64,000 nt of DNA from Mesorhizobium sp. B2-4-3 (GTDB lineage Bacteria; Pseudomonadota; Alphaproteobacteria; Rhizobiales; Rhizobiaceae), in the NCBI RefSeq assembly GCF_006442815.1, contig NZ_VFVL01000003.1:1-64000 (forward strand), given 5' to 3'. The position numbers and the translations under genes are program-made. Every line of letters starts with the position of its first letter. Within the stretch, counting starts at the first letter, position 1. The notes beneath the pieces were generated by a model, which did no database searches, was not told where the DNA came from, and worked only from the letters and a program-made list of their open reading frames with translations. This document shows, in pieces, positions 51,117 to 58,674 of this stretch.

Positions 51117-53402
51117 CTAACCCCCGCCCAGTATATCGAGAATCGAAGTCTGGCGCTTTTTCGTCGGGCCGCCGACATTGCCGGGCGGCACGGGATGCTT
51201 GATCGAGGCGGTCTCGCCGCTGTCGCTCGGCATGCCGAAGCCGCCGGCATCGACGGTCTCGGCAGGTCGCGTGGTCCGCACCGGACGCGCGGGCGCCCGG
51301 GTGACAGGCTGCGATGTAGCGGCCGGCTGTGACTGGCCGACGGCAGCGGGCGGCGCCGGCGGCGGCTGCGAGGCGTCCGCCGACGGGATTTCGTCCGGCA
51401 CGATCGTATCGGACGGCGTCGACTTCCAGGTGCCGGGCAGCGGCCTGACCGGCACGCCTTCATGCGCCGCCACCATGAATTCGTGCCAGGCCTGCGCCGG
51501 CAACGCGCCGCCCGTGACCTTCTTCATCGGGCTGCCGTCGTCATTGCCGAACCATACGCCCGTGGTGAGATTGGCGGTGTAGCCGACGAACCAGGCATCG
51601 CGCGAGTTCTGGCTGGTGCCGGTCTTGCCGGCCGACGGCCAGTTGAACGCCGCCTTCCTGGCCGTGCCGACCTCGACCGTGCCCGTCATCATCGAGTTCA
51701 TCATGCCGACGATATCGGCCTTGACGACGCGCGGCGCGCTGCCGCCATTGTTCTCGTAGAGCACCTTGCCGTTGGCGGTGGTGATGCGCTGGATGAAGTG
51801 GATGTCCGGCTTGTAGCCGCCATTGGCGAAAGGCACATAGGCCGAGGTCAGTTCCAGCGGCGTCACCTCCGAGGTGCCGAGCGCGATCGAGGTGTTGGCC
51901 TGCAGGTCCGACTGGATGCCCATGCGATGCGCGGCTTCCACCACGGCGTCGGGGCCGACCTCCATGGTGAGCTGGGCCGCCACTGAGTTGAGCGACTTGG
52001 CCAAAGCCGTCGCCAGCGTCACCTTGCCGTAATATTTGCCGCCGTAATTGTCCGGCGTCCATTTGCCGATCTTGATCGGCGCGTCGTTACGGATGCTGTC
52101 CGGCGTGCGGCCGGCTTCCAGCGCCGCCATATAGACGAAGGGCTTGAAGGCCGAGCCGGGCTGCCGGCGCGCTTCCGAGGCGCGGTCGAACTGGCTGGTC
52201 GAATAATCATAGCCGCCGACCATTGCGCGCACCGCGCCGGAATCGTCGATCGACACCAGCGCGCCTTGCGTGACGTTGAGCTTCTTGCCGCTCTCGTCGA
52301 TCAGTCGGCGGATCGACTGTTCGGCAAGCTTCTGCAGGTTGAGGTCGACCGTGGTGTTGATGACGATGTCGCCGCGAACGTCGCCGATGAGATCCGGGAG
52401 CTCGTCCATCACCGTATCGGCGACATAGTTTTCCGAGCCGGTCCAGTAGGACGGCGCTCGCGTCGCCGGCGCGCTCAGCGCCGTCTTGTATTCCTTGTCG
52501 CTGATCTTGCCGGTCTCGCGCATGGCCGCCAGCACGAGCTGCGCCCGCTCCTCGGCCGCCTTCGGGTCGCGCGCCGGCGACAGCTTGGACGGCGCCTTGA
52601 GCAGCCCCGCCAGCAACGCGGCTTCCGAAAGCGTCACGTCGCGCGCGCTCTTGCCGAAATAGCGCCGCGAGGCCGCCTCGACGCCATAGGCGCCCGAGCC
52701 GAAATAGACCCGGTTGAGGTACATTTCGAGGATCTGATCCTTGCTGTGCTTGTGCTCGAGCCACAGCGCGAGCAGCACTTCCTGGACCTTGCGCTCCAGC
52801 GTGCGGTCCGGCGTCAGGAACAGGTTCTTGGCCAGCTGCTGCGTCAGCGTCGAGCCGCCCTGCGAGAAATGGCCGCCAAGCAGATTGGCGACCATGGCGC
52901 GCGACAGGCCGATCGGGTCGATGCCGAAATGCGAATAGAAGCGCCGGTCCTCGATGGCGACCACGGCCTCCGGGATATAGGGCGACATTTCGTGCAGGCC
53001 GACGGCCTCGCCGCCCGACGCGCCGCGATTGGCGATCAGCGCGCCATCGACCGAGACGATCTTGATATTCGGCGCACGGTCTGGGACCGACCACGTCGTC
53101 GCAGCCGGCATCTTGGCGCCGTAATAGACGACGATGCCGGCCGCCGCGATACCGCCCCAGATGCAGAGCACGAAGCACCAGTAGGCAAGCCGCGTGGCGA
53201 TACCGAGCAGCCCGCGCCGATTGCGGTCGCGACCACGGCCGCGGCCGCGCGATTTCGCCTTGGCGGACCTGCCTTTCGAAGCGGATTTACGACTGCCCGG
53301 CACGGCGCGATCCTCCTCGCTCACCGAAAAGCCTTCGGAGGATTTCGCGCGCGGCGATCCCTCGAAGCTCGGTTCGATGCGACTGTCTCTGCGGTTCGCC
53401 AT
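51117..53402 (-). CDS. Class A penicillin-binding protein (PBP1-type)
   Basis: A 761-residue bifunctional peptidoglycan synthase. A very basic cytosolic tail (Lys/Arg/Gly-rich, about 35-64) precedes one membrane helix (about 70-94). The glycosyltransferase domain has catalytic Glu151 in EDRRFYSHFG and QGGSTLTQQ at 181-189; the transpeptidase has Ser417-x-x-Lys420, Ser470-x-Asn472 and Lys593-Thr-Gly. The C-terminus is a disordered Pro/Ala/Thr-rich tail of about 100 residues. All catalytic motifs are intact. Confidence 0.93.
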   Translation of the reverse strand: MANRRDSRIEPSFEGSPRAKSSEGFSVSEEDRAVPGSRKSASKGRSAKAKSRGRGRGRDRNRRGLLGIATRLAYWCFVLCIWGGIAAAGIVVYYGAKMPAATTWSVPDRAPNIKIVSVDGALIANRGASGGEAVGLHEMSPYIPEAVVAIEDRRFYSHFGIDPIGLSRAMVANLLGGHFSQGGSTLTQQLAKNLFLTPDRTLERKVQEVLLALWLEHKHSKDQILEMYLNRVYFGSGAYGVEAASRRYFGKSARDVTLSEAALLAGLLKAPSKLSPARDPKAAEERAQLVLAAMRETGKISDKEYKTALSAPATRAPSYWTGSENYVADTVMDELPDLIGDVRGDIVINTTVDLNLQKLAEQSIRRLIDESGKKLNVTQGALVSIDDSGAVRAMVGGYDYSTSQFDRASEARRQPGSAFKPFVYMAALEAGRTPDSIRNDAPIKIGKWTPDNYGGKYYGKVTLATALAKSLNSVAAQLTMEVGPDAVVEAAHRMGIQSDLQANTSIALGTSEVTPLELTSAYVPFANGGYKPDIHFIQRITTANGKVLYENNGGSAPRVVKADIVGMMNSMMTGTVEVGTARKAAFNWPSAGKTGTSQNSRDAWFVGYTANLTTGVWFGNDDGSPMKKVTGGALPAQAWHEFMVAAHEGVPVRPLPGTWKSTPSDTIVPDEIPSADASQPPPAPPAAVGQSQPAATSQPVTRAPARPVRTTRPAETVDAGGFGMPSDSGETASIKHPVPPGNVGGPTKKRQTSILDILGGG

Positions 53403-53597
53403 GCGCTCTTGCTAGCCTGCCCCCGGGTGCCGATGGCGTTCGGGTTGAAGACTAGATGCGGCGGTTTAAAGGCGGGTTAAAGCAGGGTTTATGCAGCCTT
53501 TTGAAAACCCTTACGATTTTCTAAATCCAACGGTCTCGCGCTATCTTTCGCAGTCGGTCCATTGCGGGGCGCCGCATGATTACGAGTGGATGGTTGC

Positions 53598-55613
53598 TCA
53601 AAGTCCCGCTGCCTTGGCCAGATAGGGCGCCAGCGCCAACGCGTAGGTTGCCGTCAGATGATGGTTGTCGCGCAGCACGACAATGTTGCCGACCACCGCC
53701 GGGCAGCTCTCCTTGCCGCATAGCGCATCGTTCATGTCGACCACGCTCACCCCCGGTACGGACCGGGCGGCGAGCGCATAGATGTTTTCCCGTTCGACCT
53801 CGTTGCGCGGATTGATGCATTTGCCGGGATCGGTTCCCAGGCAATTGCGCGGGTCGAACAGGCTGAAAGGCGTGTTGCGGATGGCGACGACGCGGACGCC
53901 CTGGCTTGTAAGCTCGCTCCAGACGCTGCGCAGCCCCTCGATCATCGCGTCCTGCGCAACGCTGGCGTAGTTGCTCTGGCTGGTGAACACGAAATCGGGC
54001 TTCAATTTCGCAATTTCGGCGAGAACTTTCTCCCGCCACAGCGCGCATTGCTCATACGGCTTGCCGTCGTCAAGGATGGTGAGCCGGGTTACCGGGCATG
54101 CCGCCTTGGTGAAGCTGACGAGCTTCCATTTTCTGTCTTTGGCGATTTTGTCGATTGCCGGCACCCATTGCGCCGCGTGGGAATCGCCCATCATGACAAT
54201 GGTCCTCGTCCCAGCCGGGTCGCCGAGTGGGCAACCGGTCGCATCGGTCCCCTTCTGCTCCTGATGACATTTCATCCCGTAGATGACGGGCACATCGCTG
54301 CCGATCTTGCTCAAAGGTGGCAGCGGCTCGACGCCCTCGGGAACGACAGCGTTCGCCAGCAGGGCCGCAGGTCCCGGATAATTCGGCGTTCCGATCAGGC
54401 TGGTATCGATGGGCTGCCGGTCGATCGCATGGACGAGTCCGCCGGCCACCGCCACGCACAACCCCACCGCCACCGTGCCGTCGATCAGCGGCCGCCATGC
54501 CGGGGACGTGCGCGAATGGCGATAGGGCTCTTCGACGAAGCGATAGGAGAGTTCGGAAACCACCAGGGTGGCGACGATCAGCAGAAGACCATCGGCAAGG
54601 TCGATGGCGCCGCGCTGCGCGGCGTAAAAAATGATCAACGGCCAATGCCACAGATAGATCGAGTAGGAGCGATCGCCGACATAGCGCAGCACCGCGATAT
54701 CCAGGCCGCGGAAGCGGCCAATGCGTACGCTGCCGGCCGCAATGATCAGCGCCGCGCCGAGCGTCGGCAGCAGCGCCTTGAAGCCCGGAAAATCGGTCGA
54801 TCTCGAAAACAGCATCGCCGACGCGAGCGCGGCCAGCATACCGGCGGCAGCCATCGTCGCCCGCACGCGTCCGTTCGCCTGGAACCGGTCGAGGGTCAGC
54901 GCCAGGAGCCCGCCAAGGGCCAGTTCCCAGACCCGGGTGTGGGTGACGAAATAGGCCCATGCCGGATCGGATCGGGTGAGAGCGACGGAAGCCGCGAGCG
55001 AGCCCGCCAGGATCGCGCCGAGCACGAAGGTAAGTATTTGCACGGGCGAGTGCCCGCGACGCCTGGCCCACCACAGCGCAGCGATCATCAGCACAGGCCA
55101 GACGATGTAGAACTGCTCCTCGATCGACAGCGACCAGAAATGCTGCACCGGGCTCGGCGCGTCCTCGGCGCCGAGATAGTCCACGGCCTGCTCGGCAAGC
55201 CGCCAGTTCTGCACGTAGAGCGCGCTTGCAATCACCTGCTTGGCGGTTTCTTCCCACCAGGCGTCCGACACAAACAGCAGCGTTCCCGCCAGCGTGACGA
55301 AGAGCGCGACGATCGCCGCCGGCAGCAATCGCCTGACCCGGCGCGTGTAGAAGCCGACAAGCGAGATGCCGCTATCGCTCAGCACCATGCGCGTAAGCAG
55401 GCCGGTGATCAGGAAGCCGGAGATGACGAAGAAGATGTCGACCCCGACATAGCCGCCGGGAAGTGCTGCCGGCCAGATATGGAAGATCACCACAAAGGCT
55501 ACGGCCAGGCCGCGCAGCCCCTGTATCTCCGGCCGAAATCCCCCCGGCGCAATGTCGTCTCGCAAAGCCAGTCTAGCCCCTCGCGGCGCCAGCCTCTTCC
55601 GGCTGGCCACCAT
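53598..55613 (-). CDS. OafA/YrhL-type acyltransferase with C-terminal SGNH domain
   Basis: A 671-residue membrane enzyme. About ten helices form the acyltransferase-3 domain (about 25-370) with GGYVGVDIFFVISGFL and the catalytic-type FWSLSIEEQFYIVWP. A periplasmic SGNH domain (about 440-670) has GDSHAAQW with Ser478 and a late DNHHLT block. Such fusions O-acetylate surface polysaccharide, LPS or peptidoglycan. The start ATG 55613 lies two bases after the stop of a 48-residue membrane protein gene. Confidence 0.9.
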   Translation of the reverse strand: MVASRKRLAPRGARLALRDDIAPGGFRPEIQGLRGLAVAFVVIFHIWPAALPGGYVGVDIFFVISGFLITGLLTRMVLSDSGISLVGFYTRRVRRLLPAAIVALFVTLAGTLLFVSDAWWEETAKQVIASALYVQNWRLAEQAVDYLGAEDAPSPVQHFWSLSIEEQFYIVWPVLMIAALWWARRRGHSPVQILTFVLGAILAGSLAASVALTRSDPAWAYFVTHTRVWELALGGLLALTLDRFQANGRVRATMAAAGMLAALASAMLFSRSTDFPGFKALLPTLGAALIIAAGSVRIGRFRGLDIAVLRYVGDRSYSIYLWHWPLIIFYAAQRGAIDLADGLLLIVATLVVSELSYRFVEEPYRHSRTSPAWRPLIDGTVAVGLCVAVAGGLVHAIDRQPIDTSLIGTPNYPGPAALLANAVVPEGVEPLPPLSKIGSDVPVIYGMKCHQEQKGTDATGCPLGDPAGTRTIVMMGDSHAAQWVPAIDKIAKDRKWKLVSFTKAACPVTRLTILDDGKPYEQCALWREKVLAEIAKLKPDFVFTSQSNYASVAQDAMIEGLRSVWSELTSQGVRVVAIRNTPFSLFDPRNCLGTDPGKCINPRNEVERENIYALAARSVPGVSVVDMNDALCGKESCPAVVGNIVVLRDNHHLTATYALALAPYLAKAAGL

Positions 55614-55615
55614 GC

Positions 55616-55762
55616 TCAATTCTGCTGGATCGAAATGCCCTTGTCGTCGATCTTGAGCTCGACGCCTTTCGGCCTGGTCTGCTCGCGATAGACATAGATG
55701 CCGAGCGCGATGACCACGACGACAAGCGCCCCGATGATCAGATAGAGCGTGTTCTGCCTCAT
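55616..55762 (-). CDS. 48-residue single-helix membrane microprotein
   Basis: ATG 55762 has GAGGGGAC eight bases upstream and opens a 48-codon frame: one membrane helix (about 6-26, LYLIIGALVVVVIALGIYVY) then a charged tail with GVELKIDDKGISIQQN. The stop is two bases from the ATG of the acyltransferase gene, which predicts coupled translation. The clean helix, ribosome-binding site and spacing support a real gene in spite of its size. It could be a small subunit or regulator of the acyltransferase. Confidence 0.75.
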   Translation of the reverse strand: MRQNTLYLIIGALVVVVIALGIYVYREQTRPKGVELKIDDKGISIQQN

Positions 55763-55821
55763 TGCGTCCCCTCGTTGCGACCAAGTCTCACGCCTGCTTT
55801 GAAATGACAGGCCGCGGGCGA

Positions 55822-56025
55822 CTACTGGTCGTCGTCATCGCCCGATGCCGGACGCCAGCTCGTCGGATCGACCTTCTTTTGCGTGTCGCTGTCGGTGTAG
55901 ACCCACCAGCCGCCGTCGCGATACTGACCGATGGATTCGTTGACGACGCCGTCGCCGTCCTTCCACAGGATGGTGACCTTCGAGCCGTCCTTCGGCGCGC
56001 TTTCTATCGATTTGCGCTCTGCCAT
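55822..56025 (-). CDS. Small acidic hypothetical protein
   Basis: A 67-residue cytosolic protein from ATG 56025 with GGAGGGAG upstream. The sequence SAPKDGSKVTILWKDGDG and GGWWVYTDSD suggests a small beta-barrel; the C-terminus is a run of Asp. Similar short proteins with the APKDG motif occur widely in rhizobia and phages, without known function. Located 59 bases upstream of the microprotein gene, same strand. Confidence 0.7.
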   Translation of the reverse strand: MAERKSIESAPKDGSKVTILWKDGDGVVNESIGQYRDGGWWVYTDSDTQKKVDPTSWRPASGDDDDQ

Positions 56026-56107
56026 GTCACTCCCTCCATGAACCGGCCCCGCCGCGAGCCGGCCCTGCATAGACCGGCATGAACGTCCCTGGGCGCGCCG
56101 GGTTCCG

Positions 56108-56728
56108 TCAGCTGTGCGCGAAGATGTCTTCCTCGGCCCAGCCCATCAGGTCGAGCTTGGCGCGCGTCGGCAGGAAACGGAAGCAGGCGTCCGCCTCCTT
56201 GGTGCGGTTCTCGCGCGCCAGGCGCGCCGCGAGCACCTCGCGCAGACGATGCAAATAGAGCACGTCGGAGGCGGCATATTCGAGCTGTTCGGGCGAGAGC
56301 GTTTCCGCCGCCCAATCCGAGGATTGCTGCGCTTTCGACAGGCCGATCCCGAGCAATTCGTTGCAGAGATCTTTCAGTCCATGCCGGTCGGTATAGGTGC
56401 GGGTGAGCCGCGAGGCGATCTTGGTGCAGAACACCGGCTCCGCCATCACGCCGAAGGCGTTGTAGAGCACGGCGATGTCGAAGCGGCCGTAGTGGAACAG
56501 CTTGGTGATAGCGTTGTTTCTCAACAGGCTGGCGAGGTTCGGCGCCTCTTTCTGGCCTGAAGCGATCTGGATGACATCGGCGCTGCCGTCGCCGGGCGAA
56601 ATCTGCACCACGCAGAGCCGGTCGCGATGCGGGTTGAGCCCCAGCGTTTCCGTGTCGATGGCCACCGCCCCGACATCATAGCGGGTGAGGTCAGGCAGAT
56701 CGTTTTTGTGGAAACGGATATCGGTCAT
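56108..56728 (-). CDS. rnd: Ribonuclease D-type 3'-5' exonuclease, short form
   Basis: A 206-residue DEDD exonuclease. Asp25 and Glu27 in AIDTETLGL are the first metal ligands; HYGRFDIAVL and the LEYAASDVLYL block carry the others (DEDDy type). The C-terminal HRDC domains of E. coli RNase D are absent, as in other short alphaproteobacterial forms. Probably trims tRNA or other RNA 3' ends. Start ATG 56728 is preferred because the upstream part of the frame is not conserved in type. Confidence 0.88.
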   Translation of the reverse strand: MTDIRFHKNDLPDLTRYDVGAVAIDTETLGLNPHRDRLCVVQISPGDGSADVIQIASGQKEAPNLASLLRNNAITKLFHYGRFDIAVLYNAFGVMAEPVFCTKIASRLTRTYTDRHGLKDLCNELLGIGLSKAQQSSDWAAETLSPEQLEYAASDVLYLHRLREVLAARLARENRTKEADACFRFLPTRAKLDLMGWAEEDIFAHS

Positions 56729-56864
56729 TCTCTTCTCCGGGTCGCGCCTGCGGCGTTGCGCATCCTGGCAATGCCGCAGCACTTCGCGCTAGCTAATTCG
56801 TCCTCGCCGCGATCCGGAGAAAAATCAACAGAAAGTTGAATCTCAAGTCTTTCGTGATTTTCGC

Positions 56865-58250
56865 TCAGCTGGTCAGCGCATCGAGAATGCGCGCCCAGGA
56901 CCGCTGCCCCTTGTGGAACGAGGACAGCTCGTATTTCTCGTTCGGCGAGTGGATGCGGTCGTCGTCGAGGCCGAAGCCGACCAGCAGCGATTCCATGCCG
57001 AGATAGGTCTGGAAATCGCCCACCACCGGGATCGAGCCACCGCCGCCGGTGGTCACGGCCTGCCTCTCCCACTCGTCCGACAGCGCGTCCTTGGCCTTGG
57101 TCAGGAACGGCGAGTCATAGGAAAGCTGGATCGCCGGCGAGCCGCCATGCGGGTGGAATTCGACCGAGCAGTCGCCCGGGATGCGCTCGCGCGCGAAGGC
57201 CTGGAAGGCGGCGCGGATCTTCTTCGGATCCTGCTTGTGAACGAGCCGGAACGACACTTTCGCCGACGCTTCCGCCGCGATCACCGTCTTGAAGCCCTTG
57301 CCGGTATAGCCGCCGATGATGCCGTTGAATTCCGCCGTCGGCCGCGCCCAGGTGAGCTCGAGCACCGAGCGCCCCTTTTCGCCGGCCGGAATGGAAAGCC
57401 CGACCGGTCCGAGGAAGGTCTCGGCCGTCTCGCCGAGCCCTTCCCAGGATTTCAGCACCTGCGAAGGCGTCTCCTCGACGCCGTCATAGAAGCCCGGAAT
57501 GGTGACATGGCCGTCCTTGTCGTGGATGTCGGCCAGCACCTTGGCAAGGATGCGGATCGGATTGGCGGCCGGCCCGCCATAAAGGCCTGAATGCAGGTCG
57601 CGGTTGGCCGCCTTGACGGTGATCTCCTCGCCGACCATGCCGCGCAGCGACACGCAGATCGACGGCGTCTCGCGGTTCCACATGCTGGTGTCGCAGACCA
57701 GCGCGAAATCCGCCTTCAGCTCGGCGGCGTTGGCTTCCAGGAACGGCTTCAGCGACGGCGAGCCGGATTCTTCCTCGCCCTCGAACAGGATGGTGACGCG
57801 GCACGGCAGATTGCCATGCACCTGCTTCCAGGCGCGGCAGGCCTCGACGAAGGTCATCAACTGCCCCTTGTCGTCGGCCGAGCCGCGGCCGGTGATCACC
57901 TTGCGGCCGGCCTCGATCTCCTTGATCGACGGTGCGAACGGATCGGTTTCCCACAATTCGATCGGATCGACCGGCTGGACGTCGTAGTGGCCGTAGAACA
58001 GCACATGCGGCGCGCCTGCCGGTCCCTCGTGATGCGCCACCACCATCGGATGTCCGGGCGTGTCGCGCACGCTTGCGTCGAAGCCGATCAGCTTGAGCTC
58101 GGCGACCAGCCATTCGGCGCCCTTGCGGCAGTCGGCGGCAAAGGCCGGGTCGGTGGAAATCGACTTGATGCCGAGCAGGCCGAACAGCCGCTCCAGGCTC
58201 TGGTCGAGATTCTGGTCGAGACGGTCGAGGACGGGGGAGATTCTGGACAT
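56865..58250 (-). CDS. M20-family dipeptidase
   Basis: A 461-residue zinc peptidase of the ArgE/DapE/carnosinase group. Metal ligands and catalytic residues are visible: His88 and Asp90 in GHYDVQP, Asp126 in SADDKG, Glu159-Glu160 in FEGEEESG, and a late His in DDDRIHSPNE. The lid domain contains SLRGMVGEEITVKAANRDLHSG. Substrates are probably dipeptides or N-acyl amino acids. The start is about 95 bases after the terminator of a putative sRNA on the same strand. Confidence 0.92.
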   Translation of the reverse strand: MSRISPVLDRLDQNLDQSLERLFGLLGIKSISTDPAFAADCRKGAEWLVAELKLIGFDASVRDTPGHPMVVAHHEGPAGAPHVLFYGHYDVQPVDPIELWETDPFAPSIKEIEAGRKVITGRGSADDKGQLMTFVEACRAWKQVHGNLPCRVTILFEGEEESGSPSLKPFLEANAAELKADFALVCDTSMWNRETPSICVSLRGMVGEEITVKAANRDLHSGLYGGPAANPIRILAKVLADIHDKDGHVTIPGFYDGVEETPSQVLKSWEGLGETAETFLGPVGLSIPAGEKGRSVLELTWARPTAEFNGIIGGYTGKGFKTVIAAEASAKVSFRLVHKQDPKKIRAAFQAFARERIPGDCSVEFHPHGGSPAIQLSYDSPFLTKAKDALSDEWERQAVTTGGGGSIPVVGDFQTYLGMESLLVGFGLDDDRIHSPNEKYELSSFHKGQRSWARILDALTS

Positions 58251-58345
58251 GCGGAGACCTTTCGAGTTTTCGGCCGACCCTAAAGGGCAACACCGGAAAC
58301 GAAAAGCCGTGATCGTTGGACCAAGCGCGGGAATGCCTGCCGGAA

Positions 58346-58497
58346 GATAAAAGAAGACCGCCGTGGTGGAGGGGGAACCACGGCGGTCTTTACTCGAAAC
58401 GTTGCGGCAGCCCGGAGAGGGGGGATAGGCTGCCGCAGTTGCCCGGTATAGGCGGGGGACGGGCCTTACTCCGGACTTCGGCGAAAACTGCCGATGA
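58346..58497 (-). ncRNA. Putative small RNA with three C-rich hairpin loops
   Basis: Read on the minus strand: hairpin 1 (58464-58441, GCCCG/CGGGC) with a TCCCCCGCC loop; hairpin 2 (58437-58403, perfect 10-bp stem TGCGGCAGCC/GGCTGCCGCA) with a TATCCCCCCTCTCC loop; hairpin 3 (58390-58354, perfect 14-bp stem) with a TCCCCCTCC loop, followed by CTTTTATC as terminator tail. A further small hairpin TCGGC/GCCGA lies near the 5' end. All three main loops are complementary to GGAGG ribosome-binding sites, as in the anti-Shine-Dalgarno sRNAs of alphaproteobacteria (MmgR/suhB, alpha-r14 or cuckoo types). It could instead be an attenuator in the leader of the M20 peptidase gene. Confidence 0.65.
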
Positions 58498-58501
58498 CAT
58501 G

Positions 58502-58530
58502 TATTTGGGTCTGTGAACGTGGCGATTCAA
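58502..58530 (-). promoter_or_regulatory. Putative promoter of the C-rich-loop sRNA
   Basis: Minus strand TTGAAT (58530-58525), preceded by C, a 17-base spacer and CAAATA (58507-58502). A start near 58495 gives a transcript of about 150 bases ending at the hairpin-3 terminator. The -10 element is only a fair match. Confidence 0.4.
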
Positions 58531-58674
58531 GGGCACCAAAATTACACTTTTGTAACATGCCCGTGAGCGGCAGATTTCCAGCCGGACAGGATGTGTCAGG
58601 GGTGTTGCCCGAACCGGTGGGTTCCACAGCCTTAGCCATGGACCGCGAAGCCCGGCCGCGCTATCCCTGCCGGC

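Noticed and set aside
54048..55691. A 547-residue forward frame opposite the acyltransferase
   Set aside because: Arg/His/Gln-rich shadow of a membrane protein gene; no recognisable domain.
58354..58390. Hairpin as a terminator for a forward-strand gene
   Set aside because: There is no forward gene upstream; the T-rich tail is on the minus strand, so it was assigned to the minus-strand RNA.
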